45,072 nucleotides of DNA, from contig JAABPX010000032.1 of NCBI GenBank assembly GCA_011391745.1, positions 1-45,072 of the forward strand, given 5' to 3'. The stretch comes from Comamonadaceae bacterium. GTDB taxonomy: Bacteria > Pseudomonadota > Gammaproteobacteria > Burkholderiales > Burkholderiaceae_C. A model generated the notes under the pieces. That model ran no database searches. It was given only the letters and a program-made list of their open reading frames with translations, and was not told the DNA's origin. The first letter of the stretch is position 1, and every line of letters starts with the position of its first letter. The translations under genes were made by a program, and so were the position numbers. Below are positions 16,709 to 25,148 of this stretch, piece after piece.

Positions 16709-16725
16709 GAAAAATCTCCTGTGGA

Positions 16726-18690
16726 TCAAGGCAATTCGTTGTTGACGGGCACGGCGCTGATGCGTGGCCCCACGGTGCCCAAGCGTTCGCGCAGCGATTG
16801 TGGCTGCCCGGTCATGAGGCCAGCGTAATTCACGCTGTTGGACAACACGCGTTTGACGTAGTCGCGGGTTTCTTCAAAAGGGATGTTTTCGACCCAAATG
16901 TCGCCCGGCAAGAGCGGGCCGTTGCGCCACTGGCGCGAGCGACTCGGCCCAGCGTTGTACGCGGCCACCGCCAAGGGCAGCGCACCGTCAAAGTCGTCAA
17001 TGACCATTTTTAAATACGCGGTGCCAATGCGCACATGGGTGGTTTGGTCGTGGATGTCCTGGCTTTGCAATGGGCTCAAGCCGATGCGTTTGGCGGTCCA
17101 GCGGGCGGTGCTGGGCATGACCTGCATCAAGCCCGAGGCCCCCACGTGCGAGCGCGCATCGGTGACAAAACGGCTTTCTTGGCGAATCAAACCAAACACC
17201 AAGCTGGGGTCCAAACCCAGCGCGTTGGCTTGGGTCACCACCAACTCGCGGTGCGGCAAGGGAAAACGTTGGCTTTGGTCGTGTGCCACCTGGGTGCGTT
17301 TGCTGGTGTAAATGCAGCGGTCCCAACGCGCTTGTTCACACGCCCATTGCGCCGCAGCCAACAGCTCGCGGTCGTTCATGCCGCCCGGCGTGTGCAGGCT
17401 CACGGTGTAGTTCCATTCGCGGTTGCCCTCGGTGCGCAAGCCCAGGGCCATGGCGGCCAAGGCCCGTCGCAGCCCCGGGTTTTGGCGCACGCTTTGGCGC
17501 TCTTGAGCTGTTGGGGCGGCGGGTGCGGGGGGCACGGTGATGGCCTGGCCCAGGGCTTCGGTGGCCAGTTGACCGTAAAAGTGTCGCGTGCTGGCGATGG
17601 AGCGCAAGAGCGCTTGCGCCTCTTGGGTTTGCGCCAGCGAGGGCGACTGCGCCAGCTTCACGCGGGCTCGCCAATACAACCACGTGGGGTCTTGCTGTTC
17701 ATCGGCCCCCATCGCGGCAATCGCCTGTTCGACCACGCCCCACTGCCCAGCGCGCAAGGCCGCACGTGCCATCCAAGCCAAGTGGTCGTCGTCCATGGCG
17801 GTGGTTTTGCCTTTGGCAAAGCTCTGCAGCGCGTCGTCTTGCAAACGTTGGGCTTGGCGTTTGCCAATGGCGCCCCACGCCCAACTTTGCTCTTCGGCGG
17901 TGAGTTGCACTCGCCAGCGACCGCCTTCAAGGGCTTGGGCCGCAGCCGCCGGGTCGGTGGCGGCCAAGCGAATGAGGGCCAAGGTCACCAGCTCTTTGGT
18001 GGTGGATCGAAAGGCCGTGAGCTTGTCGTTGAGGTAGATATCGGGTTGCTTGGCGATCGCGTGCACGGTTTTGGCACGGGCGGGGTCAAGCAAGGCCATG
18101 GCCTGTTCGGCCACGCTGGGTTGGTTGCGCTCCATGGCCAATCGGGCGCGGTACCACACGGCGAGTTCGGGCAGGTGTTTGGCGGCCAGCAATTGGCCTG
18201 CGGCCTGGGCGCAGCCGTGGTCGATGTTGCGCTGGGCCAGCCACCAACGGGTTACGTCGATGGCGACGCGCTCGGCGGGGGTCGTGCCGCGTCGCCAATC
18301 GCGCAGGGCCGCGCTGCACAAAAGGCCGCGCTCGTCTCGCATGCGGTAGAACGGCCACTGGGCATCGAACAAATCCCATTGCTCACGCCGGGCCAACAGC
18401 GCCAACCAATCGGCACGCAGCCGGTCTTCCCAATAACTGCCGCGCAGGGCCGCGAGGCGCTGAGTGATTTGCGCCACGGGGGCGCTGTCGAGTCGCACGC
18501 GCATCTCCCAATACGCCGCCATTGGCTCCAGCACATGGCCGCGCAGTTGGGGCAGCGTTTGGCTCAAGGTGCTGGCTTGGTTGGCGCGAAACGCCTCTTG
18601 CATGCGCAGCACAGCGGTGTCACCCGCGCTTTGGGCGGCGGCGCTGGACATGAGCAGCGCGGCCATAATGGACACAATCCCTGTTTTCAT
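16726..18690 (-). CDS. slt: soluble lytic murein transglycosylase (Slt70 family)
   Basis: A 654-residue periplasmic enzyme that cleaves the glycan strands of peptidoglycan. It has a short signal peptide (MKTGIVSIMAALLMSSAAAQ), a long alpha-superhelical U domain with many W/R-rich helical repeats, and a C-terminal transglycosylase domain. There the catalytic glutamate is about E505 in RQESRF, followed by GASGLMQVMPSTA and AVAAYNAGP. ATG 18690 gives a proper signal peptide and is only nine bases from the divergent cyclo-ligase start. It heads the six-gene minus-strand run down to the kinase. Confidence 0.95.
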   Translation of the reverse strand: MKTGIVSIMAALLMSSAAAQSAGDTAVLRMQEAFRANQASTLSQTLPQLRGHVLEPMAAYWEMRVRLDSAPVAQITQRLAALRGSYWEDRLRADWLALLARREQWDLFDAQWPFYRMRDERGLLCSAALRDWRRGTTPAERVAIDVTRWWLAQRNIDHGCAQAAGQLLAAKHLPELAVWYRARLAMERNQPSVAEQAMALLDPARAKTVHAIAKQPDIYLNDKLTAFRSTTKELVTLALIRLAATDPAAAAQALEGGRWRVQLTAEEQSWAWGAIGKRQAQRLQDDALQSFAKGKTTAMDDDHLAWMARAALRAGQWGVVEQAIAAMGADEQQDPTWLYWRARVKLAQSPSLAQTQEAQALLRSIASTRHFYGQLATEALGQAITVPPAPAAPTAQERQSVRQNPGLRRALAAMALGLRTEGNREWNYTVSLHTPGGMNDRELLAAAQWACEQARWDRCIYTSKRTQVAHDQSQRFPLPHRELVVTQANALGLDPSLVFGLIRQESRFVTDARSHVGASGLMQVMPSTARWTAKRIGLSPLQSQDIHDQTTHVRIGTAYLKMVIDDFDGALPLAVAAYNAGPSRSRQWRNGPLLPGDIWVENIPFEETRDYVKRVLSNSVNYAGLMTGQPQSLRERLGTVGPRISAVPVNNELP

Positions 18691-18699
18691 GCGTCGATT

Positions 18700-19317
18700 A
18701 TGAACAACAACCCAGAAACCGCGCCCACGCCCCCCGACAAAGCCGCGTGGCGCAAAACCTTGGTGGCCAAGCGCCAGCAGTTGCTGGATCGCGCTTGGCG
18801 CAACGACCTGATCCAGCGCAACATGCGCACCTGGTTGATTGACCGCCCCGACACCGTGATCGGCGCTTACTGGGCCATCAAAGGCGAATTTGACCCTTTG
18901 CCCGCCTTGTTTCGTTGGCAAGAAGCGGGCCGAGAAGCCGATGCGCTGGAGGCGCAGTTGCAGCGGCGCATTGCCTTGCCGGTGGTCAACAAAACCAGCA
19001 AAACCCTGACGTTCCACACCTGGTACCCGGGCTGCCCCATGGAAGAGGACGCTTACGGTATTCCCAAGCCCAAAGACACCGAGGTGGTCACGCCCACGCT
19101 GATCGTGGTGCCCTGTGTGGGTTTTGGCCCCGGTGGTTATCGCTTGGGGTATGGCGGGGGCTTTTACGACCGCACCTTGGCCGAACTCAAACCCAAGCCC
19201 TTTACGCTGGGCTTGGCCTACGACTTTGCCTACGTGCCCGATTTGCAAGCCGAGCCGCACGATGTGCCGCTCGACGCGATTGTGTGCGACAGCGGCGTGG
19301 CCTGGCCGCTGCGCTGA
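18700..19317 (+). CDS. 5-formyltetrahydrofolate cyclo-ligase
   Basis: It converts 5-formyl-THF to 5,10-methenyl-THF with ATP in cytosolic one-carbon metabolism. The 205-residue sequence carries the family core GPGGYRLGYGGGFYDRTL near 140 and an N-terminal basic helix, KTLVAKRQQLL. ATG 18700 has no visible Shine-Dalgarno site. The gap to the divergent slt start is nine bases, so its promoter must lie within the 5' part of slt. It converges on the DUF6279 gene with seven bases between stops. Confidence 0.95.
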   Translation: MNNNPETAPTPPDKAAWRKTLVAKRQQLLDRAWRNDLIQRNMRTWLIDRPDTVIGAYWAIKGEFDPLPALFRWQEAGREADALEAQLQRRIALPVVNKTSKTLTFHTWYPGCPMEEDAYGIPKPKDTEVVTPTLIVVPCVGFGPGGYRLGYGGGFYDRTLAELKPKPFTLGLAYDFAYVPDLQAEPHDVPLDAIVCDSGVAWPLR

Positions 19318-19324
19318 CGGGCAC

Positions 19325-20215
19325 TCACGACCCCTTGCCCACGTGTAAAGCACGCACATCGTCGATGTAGCCTTGCAGTTTGGCTCGTGCATGGGCGCGT
19401 TGTTCGCTGGACATTTGCTGGTGCATGGCCGCGAATTGCGCACAGCCCGAGCGCAGCCAGCGCTGGCGTTCGGCCTCGCGTTCGGGGTTGCTGGCGCTTT
19501 GGTAGCGCAACAGGTGTTGGTTCACCAACGCGGTCGCTTGTTCGGGCTGGCGTTGGGCGTTTTGCACGGTGGCCAACAAATCGGCTTGACGCCAGCGCCG
19601 TTCTTGCAGGGTGGTGTTGGCGTTCCAAGTCGACTCGCGCAACTGCGCTTGCAGCACCGCATTTTGGGCGGGGCTTAATTCGCCGTACCAATCGGCCCAG
19701 CGCTTTTGGTTGTCTTTGAAGCGTTTTTGCAGCCGCTTGGCGGCATCGCCCTCGATGTGGTCTTCGGCAAAGTCTTGGTTGCGGTCTTCGAACCGCGTTT
19801 GTATGCGCTGCCACTGCGCGGGTTGCAGGGTCAACGCCCAACGCGCCAAGGACGGTGTGCCTTGTTCGCCCAGGGTGCGCAACTGCGCTTGCACCCAATC
19901 GAATTCCCGACACACCTGCTCGGCCGTGAGGTCTTGGGCCAATAGGTTTTGCCACTGTGCCATGCGCGTGGCGTAGGCGGGCAGGGCCTCGCGTCGGTGC
20001 CAGTCCCAAAACTGGCGCAGGTCTTGGCGCACTTGTGGGCTTTGGGCCTCGCTGAAGTCCACGTAACGGTCAAGCCACCAATACGCCGCCGTGGGGCCTT
20101 GGTTGTAGCCCAAGCGCAAAGTGCTGCAAGCCGAGACCGCCAACATCAACACCAAAGTCAGCCCAATGCGCCACCGTGGCGCGATAAAATCAAAATTTAA
20201 CCCAGAGGTGCTCAT
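19325..20215 (-). CDS. DUF6279 family lipoprotein
   Basis: A 296-residue predicted lipoprotein. The n-region has RWR, the h-region is IGLTLVLMLAVSA, and C30 follows in VSAC. The mature part starts LRLGYNQGPTAAYWWLDRYVDF, typical of DUF6279 proteins, and continues as long charged helices rich in Q, R and E. Function is unknown. The ATG at 20215 shares CATG with the divergent glmU start. An AGGAAAAG ribosome site for it (complement of 20218-20225) lies inside the first glmU codons, which supports this start. Confidence 0.85.
   Translation of the reverse strand: MSTSGLNFDFIAPRWRIGLTLVLMLAVSACSTLRLGYNQGPTAAYWWLDRYVDFSEAQSPQVRQDLRQFWDWHRREALPAYATRMAQWQNLLAQDLTAEQVCREFDWVQAQLRTLGEQGTPSLARWALTLQPAQWQRIQTRFEDRNQDFAEDHIEGDAAKRLQKRFKDNQKRWADWYGELSPAQNAVLQAQLRESTWNANTTLQERRWRQADLLATVQNAQRQPEQATALVNQHLLRYQSASNPEREAERQRWLRSGCAQFAAMHQQMSSEQRAHARAKLQGYIDDVRALHVGKGS
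20185..20208 (+). promoter_or_regulatory. possible glmU -10 and Shine-Dalgarno site inside the divergent lipoprotein gene
   Basis: TAAAAT at 20185-20190 matches the -10 consensus at five of six positions, but no good -35 is evident. AGAGG at 20204-20208 is a well-placed ribosome site five bases before the glmU ATG. Both lie within codons of the opposite-strand lipoprotein gene. Confidence 0.4.
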
Positions 20216-21608
20216 GTCTTTTCCTGTGGATGTGGTGGTGATGGCGGCTGGCAAGGGCACGCGCATGAAGAGCCAAAAACCGAAAGTGTTGCACCGTTTG
20301 GGTGGCCGCGCTTTGGCCCAGCACGTGATTGACACCGCCGCAAGGGTATCGGCTCGCTCGGTGGTGGTCATCACCGGCCATGGGGCGGAAATGGTTGAGG
20401 CGGGGTTGACGCCGCCCGAAGGCGTCGGCTTGCAGTTTGTGCGCCAAATGCCGCAACTCGGCACCGGCCACGCGGTGCAGCAGGCCGTGCCGGTGTTGGC
20501 CGACGACGGCATCACCTTGGTGCTGTCGGGCGACGTGCCCCTGACCGAAGCCGCCACCTTGCAAGCCCTCATCGACCGCTGTGCGGGCCAAGCCCTGACT
20601 TTGCTCACATTGGACATGCCCGACCCCACCGGTTACGGGCGCATCGTGCGTCAGGGTGATGCGGTTCAAGCCATTGTTGAGCAAAAAGATGCCACGCCAG
20701 CGCAACGCGCCATCACCGAGATTTACAGCGGCATCATGGCCGTGCCCACCCGATTGCTGCGCGGCTGGCTGGCGCGGCTCGACAACCGCAACGCGCAGCA
20801 GGAGTATTACCTGACCGACGTGGTGAAGTTTGCCGTGGCCGACGGATGCGTGGTGCAAGCCCACCGCATTGGTGACGCCGCGCAAGTCGCGGGCGTCAAC
20901 AGCCCTTTGCAACTCGCTGAGTTGGAGCGTGTGCACCAGCGCCGCTTGGCTGAGGCCTTGATGACCGAGGGTGTGCGCATGGCCGACCCGGCGCGCTTTG
21001 ATGTGCGCGGCAGCTTGGTGTGCGGGCAAGACGTGGACATCGACGTAAACTGCATCTTTGAAGGCTGCGTGCGCTTGGGCGACGGTGTGCGCATCGGCGC
21101 GAACTGCGTGATCGCCAACTGCACCATCGAAGCGGGCGCGGTGATTCACCCCTTCACCCACATCGACGGCGAAACGTTGGGCGTGAGCGTGGGCGCAGGC
21201 GCCTTGATTGGCCCCTTTGCGCGACTGCGCCCCGGCGCACAACTGGGGGCCGAGGTGCACATCGGCAACTTTGTGGAGGTGAAAAACTCCACGATGGCCA
21301 AGGGCGCCAAAGCCAACCACTTGGCCTATTTGGGGGACGCCACTTTGGGTGAGCGCGTGAACTTTGGGGCTGGCAGCATCACGGCCAATTACGATGGAGC
21401 CAATAAACACCGGACCGTGATTGAGGCAGACGTACACATTGGCAGCAACTGTGTGCTGATCGCTCCCGTCAAAATTGGCGCGGGCGGGACAGTGGGTGGC
21501 GGTTCGGCCATCACCAAGAGCACCGACCCCGGCGCTTTGAGCGTGGCTCGGGGCCGACAGGTCAGCATCGATAACTACCAACGCCCCACAAAGAAGACAG
21601 CGGGTTAA
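20214..21608 (+). CDS. glmU: bifunctional UDP-N-acetylglucosamine pyrophosphorylase / glucosamine-1-phosphate acetyltransferase GlmU
   Basis: A 464-residue cytosolic enzyme that makes UDP-GlcNAc. The uridyltransferase domain (1-230) starts with the nucleotide loop AAGKGTRMKSQKPK, and LSGDVPL is the metal-binding region. A linker is followed by a left-handed beta-helix of hexapeptide repeats from about 250, with acetyltransferase residues in HLAYLGDA and NFGAGSITANYDG. Length is typical. It works with glmS downstream; an Lrp-family regulator lies between them on the other strand. Confidence 0.98.
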   Translation: MSFPVDVVVMAAGKGTRMKSQKPKVLHRLGGRALAQHVIDTAARVSARSVVVITGHGAEMVEAGLTPPEGVGLQFVRQMPQLGTGHAVQQAVPVLADDGITLVLSGDVPLTEAATLQALIDRCAGQALTLLTLDMPDPTGYGRIVRQGDAVQAIVEQKDATPAQRAITEIYSGIMAVPTRLLRGWLARLDNRNAQQEYYLTDVVKFAVADGCVVQAHRIGDAAQVAGVNSPLQLAELERVHQRRLAEALMTEGVRMADPARFDVRGSLVCGQDVDIDVNCIFEGCVRLGDGVRIGANCVIANCTIEAGAVIHPFTHIDGETLGVSVGAGALIGPFARLRPGAQLGAEVHIGNFVEVKNSTMAKGAKANHLAYLGDATLGERVNFGAGSITANYDGANKHRTVIEADVHIGSNCVLIAPVKIGAGGTVGGGSAITKSTDPGALSVARGRQVSIDNYQRPTKKTAG

Positions 21609-21629
21609 ACGCTTGGATCAACCCGAAAA

Positions 21630-22127
21630 CTAACGAAGCGCATTGAAGGCCAAGTTAATTTGTGTACCGAACTTGGCCCGTTTGGTGGCAAAAAACGCCT
21701 TCACATTGCGCACATTGGCGTGTTGCGTAAACAGGGTTTGGCTGATGTTGAGGTAGTGCGGCATGTCGTGGGCTTGTACCACCAGCATGAAGTCGGGGCC
21801 GGGTGATACGCGCCAACACTGCTGAACGGCATCGTGCGCTACAGCTCGGGTTTCAAAGGCGTCCAAGTGTTCGTTGCCCTGTTGGTCCAGCGACACCTCA
21901 ACGAGCGCCGTCAGGCCGTGGCCCAAGGCGGCCCCCAAGCGGTCGGTGCTGAGCACGGCCACTTGCCGCTCAATCCAGCCGCCTTCCACCAAACGCTTGA
22001 CGCGGCGCAGGCAGGTGGGCGGCGAAATGTGTACGCGCTCGGCCAGCGCCACATTGCTTTGGCTGGCATCGCGCTGCAGGCAGTCCAGCAGCTGCAGGTC
22101 GATGGCGTCGAGTGAGTTTTGTTCCAT
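21630..22127 (-). CDS. Lrp/AsnC family transcriptional regulator
   Basis: A 165-residue regulator. The N-terminal helix-turn-helix includes SNVALAERVHISPPTCLRRV (about 24-43), and the C-terminal alpha/beta RAM ligand-binding domain includes HGLTALVEVSLDQQ and PDFMLVVQAHD. Such proteins usually bind amino acids and form octamers. It is divergent from glmS across an unusually AT-rich 136-base region and convergent with glmU, so control of its own gene and possibly glmS is plausible but not shown. Confidence 0.93.
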   Translation of the reverse strand: MEQNSLDAIDLQLLDCLQRDASQSNVALAERVHISPPTCLRRVKRLVEGGWIERQVAVLSTDRLGAALGHGLTALVEVSLDQQGNEHLDAFETRAVAHDAVQQCWRVSPGPDFMLVVQAHDMPHYLNISQTLFTQHANVRNVKAFFATKRAKFGTQINLAFNALR

Positions 22128-22263
22128 ATTTATTTAATTTTTGAATTTAAATTTCAATTATTTGAATTAATGAAATTAAACCCGATTTTTAACGAAATAT
22201 TGATCGGAAATTTTTTTTCTTTCCCCCTACCATTCGGTCATTCCATTCTTTAGGAGACGCTTT
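22128..22263 (+). promoter_or_regulatory. AT-rich control region between the Lrp-family gene and glmS
   Basis: This stretch is far more AT-rich than its surroundings. TTGAA (22141), TTCAA (22153) and TTGAA (22162) form alternating inverted half-sites, and ATTTAAAT (22145-22152) is a perfect palindrome inside the first pair. An AGGAG ribosome site at 22252-22256 serves glmS. I could not fix promoter hexamers with confidence. It is too short and too AT-rich to hold a glmS ribozyme. Confidence 0.5.
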
Positions 22264-24126
22264 ATGTGTGGCATTGTGGGCGCCGTTTCTTCTCGTAACA
22301 TTGTTCCGGTTCTGGTGCAGGGCTTGCAGCGCTTGGAGTATCGAGGTTATGACTCTTGTGGCGTGGCTGTTCACGCAGCCAGCTTAAATGGTGGCACGGG
22401 CGGTTTGCATCGCGCTCGCAGCACCTCGCGCGTGGCCGAGCTGATGGACCAGGTGAGTGCAGAGCACATTGAGGGCGGAACGGGCATTGCACACACCCGG
22501 TGGGCCACACACGGTGCACCCGCTGTGCACAACGCGCACCCGCACTTTAGCCACGGTACAGGCGCAGCGGATGTCAAGCCCGGTAAGGTGGCGCTGGTGC
22601 ACAACGGCATCATCGAAAATCACGAAGAGCTTCGCGCCGCCCTGCAGGCCAAAGGTTATGTATTTTTGAGCCAAACCGACACCGAAGTTATTGCTCATTT
22701 GGTGGACAGTGTTTACGACGGTGACATTTTTGAAGCCGTCAAAACCACCATTCGCCAACTGCATGGTGCTTATGCCATTGCGGTGTTTCACAAAGACGAG
22801 CCGCAACGCGTGATCGGGGCGCGTGCGGGCTCGCCGCTTATCTTGGGCGTGGGCCAAGGCGAAACATTCTTGGCCAGCGACGCGATGGCGTTGGCCGGTG
22901 TGACCGACCAGATCGTTTACCTAGAAGAAGGCGATGTGGTCGACATCCAGCTGGGCAAATACTGGGTGGTGGACCGCGACCACAAGCCAGCCACCCGCAC
23001 CGTTAAAACGGTGCACGCGCACAGCGGTGCGGCCGAGCTGGGGCCCTACCGCCACTACATGCAAAAAGAAATTTTCGAGCAGCCACGCGCCATTGCCGAC
23101 ACGCTCGAAGGCGTGGAGGGCATCACCCCCGAGCTGTTTGGCGACGGCGCTTACAGCACCTTTAAGGCGATTGAAAACGTGTTGATCTTGGCCTGCGGCA
23201 CCAGCTATTACAGCGGTTGCGTGGCCAAGTATTGGATCGAAGCGATTGCCAAAGTACCCTGTCAGGTTGAAATCGCCAGCGAATACCGCTACCGCGAATC
23301 GGTGCCCAACCCCAACACGCTGATCGTCACCATCACCCAAAGCGGCGAGACCGCCGACACCTTGGCCGCGTTGCGCCACGCGCAAAGCCTGGGCATGCTG
23401 CACACGCTCACCATCTGCAACGTATCCACCAGTGCCATGGTGCGCGAATGCAAACACGCTTATGTGACCCGCGCTGGGGCCGAAATCGGCGTGGCTTCTA
23501 CCAAAGCCTTCACCACGCAACTGGCGGGTCTCTTCTTGCTCACACTGGCGTTGGCACAGACCAAGGGCAGTTTGAGTGATGCCGATGAGGCCATGCACCT
23601 CAAAGACATGCGCCACCTGCCCGCTGCGTTGCAAGCCGTCTTGGCACTGGAGCCGCAAATCATCGCCTGGGCGCAAGAATTTGCGAGCAAAGAAAACGCG
23701 CTGTTTTTGGGCCGGGGCACACACTACCCCATTGCCTTAGAGGGTGCACTCAAGCTCAAAGAAATCACCTACATTCACGCCGAAGCTTACGCAGCGGGTG
23801 AGTTGAAACACGGCCCGCTGGCCTTGGTGACCAACGCCATGCCCGTGGTCACCGTGGCGCCCAATGATCAGTTGCTTGAAAAGTTGAAAAGCAATATGCA
23901 GGAAGTCCGTGCCCGTGGTGGCGTGCTGTATGTGTTGGCCGATGGCGATACAAAAATTGAAAGCAGCGAAGGCGTGAACGTGATTCGCATGCCTGAGCAC
24001 TACGGTGTGCTGTCGCCCATCCTGCACGTCGTACCCTTGCAGTTGCTGTCGTATCACACCGCATGTGCACGGGGGACCGATGTAGACAAGCCCAGGAATT
24101 TGGCCAAAAGCGTGACCGTCGAGTGA
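22264..24126 (+). CDS. glmS: glutamine-fructose-6-phosphate aminotransferase (isomerizing) GlmS
   Basis: It makes glucosamine 6-phosphate from fructose 6-phosphate and glutamine, the entry to cell-wall amino sugars. The 620-residue protein starts MCGIVGAV, with C2 as the glutaminase nucleophile after Met removal. HTRWATHG and HNGIIENH belong to the glutaminase domain (1-240). Two SIS sugar-isomerase domains follow, with CGTSYYS and [10 protein letters not shown]. The C terminus is the conserved [16 protein letters not shown] lies eight bases upstream of the ATG. A hairpin spans the stop codon. Confidence 0.98.
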   Translation: MCGIVGAVSSRNIVPVLVQGLQRLEYRGYDSCGVAVHAASLNGGTGGLHRARSTSRVAELMDQVSAEHIEGGTGIAHTRWATHGAPAVHNAHPHFSHGTGAADVKPGKVALVHNGIIENHEELRAALQAKGYVFLSQTDTEVIAHLVDSVYDGDIFEAVKTTIRQLHGAYAIAVFHKDEPQRVIGARAGSPLILGVGQGETFLASDAMALAGVTDQIVYLEEGDVVDIQLGKYWVVDRDHKPATRTVKTVHAHSGAAELGPYRHYMQKEIFEQPRAIADTLEGVEGITPELFGDGAYSTFKAIENVLILACGTSYYSGCVAKYWIEAIAKVPCQVEIASEYRYRESVPNPNTLIVTITQSGETADTLAALRHAQSLGMLHTLTICNVSTSAMVRECKHAYVTRAGAEIGVASTKAFTTQLAGLFLLTLALAQTKGSLSDADEAMHLKDMRHLPAALQAVLALEPQIIAWAQEFASKENALFLGRGTHYPIALEGALKLKEITYIHAEAYAAGELKHGPLALVTNAMPVVTVAPNDQLLEKLKSNMQEVRARGGVLYVLADGDTKIESSEGVNVIRMPEHYGVLSPILHVVPLQLLSYHTACARGTDVDKPRNLAKSVTVE

Positions 24127-24131
24127 CGGTC
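24114..24131 (+). repeat. hairpin spanning the glmS stop codon
   Basis: GACCGTC, loop GAGT, GACGGTC: a perfect 7-bp stem whose loop and 3' arm contain the glmS TGA (24124-24126). No T run follows directly, so it is at best a weak or Rho-assisted terminator before the convergent gene. Confidence 0.5.
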
Positions 24132-24159
24132 GGAGGCGTTGCTTTGCACGCTTATTTGT

Positions 24160-24498
24160 TCACATCTCACCCATACCCATCAGTGAGAGTACATCCGGTT
24201 GCAGAAGCTCTTGAAGAATGGGGTCTGGGCGTGTCCACCAAAAGACCAGCAGCACGGTCAATGAAATTGTGAGCAACACGAACGCCATTTTTAGGCGTTG
24301 TGTTTGTCCCAGCAACAAGACGGAAGCGTTGGACAGAAGCGTTGGGTGGTCGTGAGGTTGTTGTGGATGGCGCTGCAGCCACTGCGCCAATACACGTTGT
24401 TGCAAGTCTTGGCTATCGGGTACGGGAGCTTGGCTGTCCTGCAGAATTTGGCGTAAGGCGTGGTCCGGATCGGTGGTGCGGGTACGGTTGTCATTCAT
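24160..24498 (-). CDS. small single-span membrane protein downstream of an ECF sigma factor (possible anti-sigma factor)
   Basis: I do not recognise a named family. The 112-residue product has a polar, Gln/His-rich N-terminal part (about 1-68), one hydrophobic span (about 71-90, AFVLLTISLTVLLVFWW), and a short tail, DPILQELLQPDVLSLMGMGEM, probably outside the membrane. ATG 24498 overlaps the sigma factor stop by four bases, so the two are translated together. This topology and position are those of many membrane anti-sigma factors, but no zinc-binding anti-sigma motif is present. Confidence 0.7.
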   Translation of the reverse strand: MNDNRTRTTDPDHALRQILQDSQAPVPDSQDLQQRVLAQWLQRHPQQPHDHPTLLSNASVLLLGQTQRLKMAFVLLTISLTVLLVFWWTRPDPILQELLQPDVLSLMGMGEM

Positions 24499-25139
24499 GG
24501 CCGTTCTCCTTGGGTTAATTGCTTTTTTATGGTCTGTTTGGCGCGATGTAAGAGTTGGTGAGCGGCATTGTTGTCGATCTCGAGTGCAATGGCAATTTCG
24601 GGTACTGAGGCATCGGCATAAGCCCACATGCTCAAAGCCATGCGCTGCCGTGGCGGTAAACCGTGCATGACCTTTTGCAACCTTTCGGTTAGCTCAAGGT
24701 CATGTGTGTCGAAGCTTTGTTGCGGTTGCAAAGCGTCCGATAAATCGGTCAGTGCGTCGGGTTCCGTGAGCAGTTCTCGTCGCTGCATCAGAAAACTCTT
24801 GCAGCGGTTGATAACGATGGTGTTGAAATAGGTGGCTAAAGAGGCGCCTCGGTCACTGCTTGGGCGCCTGCCCCAGAGCCGCAAAAACGATTCTTGCACC
24901 ACATCTTCGGCATCGGCGTGCTGGTGCAGTATTTGCATTGCCATTGCCAAGGCCTGAGGGGTTAACAATTTAACCAGAGCTGAAGCGGATCGGGCATTTC
25001 CTTCGCAAGCTTGTTGCCATAACAGCCAATCTTTGGGTGTGGGGGACAGTCGGCTCAACAAGCCTCGGATGAGGGGTGACTTGGTTTTGGACTGGGGTAT
25101 GAGCGTTGGCTGCACAGGCGGGCTTACGGGGTCAAACAT
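24495..25139 (-). CDS. RNA polymerase sigma factor, sigma-70 family, ECF type
   Basis: A 214-residue factor with only regions 2 and 4. Region 2 includes LHQHADAEDVVQESFLRLW (about 71-89), with the DAEDVVQE core-binding signature. Region 4 includes LPPRQRMALSMWAYADASVPEIA and a helix-turn-helix ending HQLLHRAKQTIKK. A 40-residue basic, proline-containing N-terminal extension precedes region 2. It lies nine bases after the DUF3106 gene and overlaps the small membrane-protein gene. No Shine-Dalgarno site is visible. Confidence 0.92.
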   Translation of the reverse strand: MFDPVSPPVQPTLIPQSKTKSPLIRGLLSRLSPTPKDWLLWQQACEGNARSASALVKLLTPQALAMAMQILHQHADAEDVVQESFLRLWGRRPSSDRGASLATYFNTIVINRCKSFLMQRRELLTEPDALTDLSDALQPQQSFDTHDLELTERLQKVMHGLPPRQRMALSMWAYADASVPEIAIALEIDNNAAHQLLHRAKQTIKKQLTQGERP

Positions 25140-25148
25140 CGTTGTTTG

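Noticed and set aside
13753..18690. Horizontal island covering the slt-to-cca run
   Set aside because: Base use matches the neighbouring core genes and all products are housekeeping or common in Burkholderiales.
18691..19443. Upstream in-frame extension of slt by about 250 codons
   Set aside because: It runs antisense through the cyclo-ligase gene and lacks domains; the signal peptide starts at 18690.
20190..21581. Long open frame antisense to glmU
   Set aside because: Same shadow effect; composition is unnatural and no start signal or domain is seen.
22128..22263. glmS ribozyme or riboswitch in the glmS leader
   Set aside because: The leader is short and AT-rich with no ribozyme core, and the ribozyme is typical of Gram-positive bacteria.
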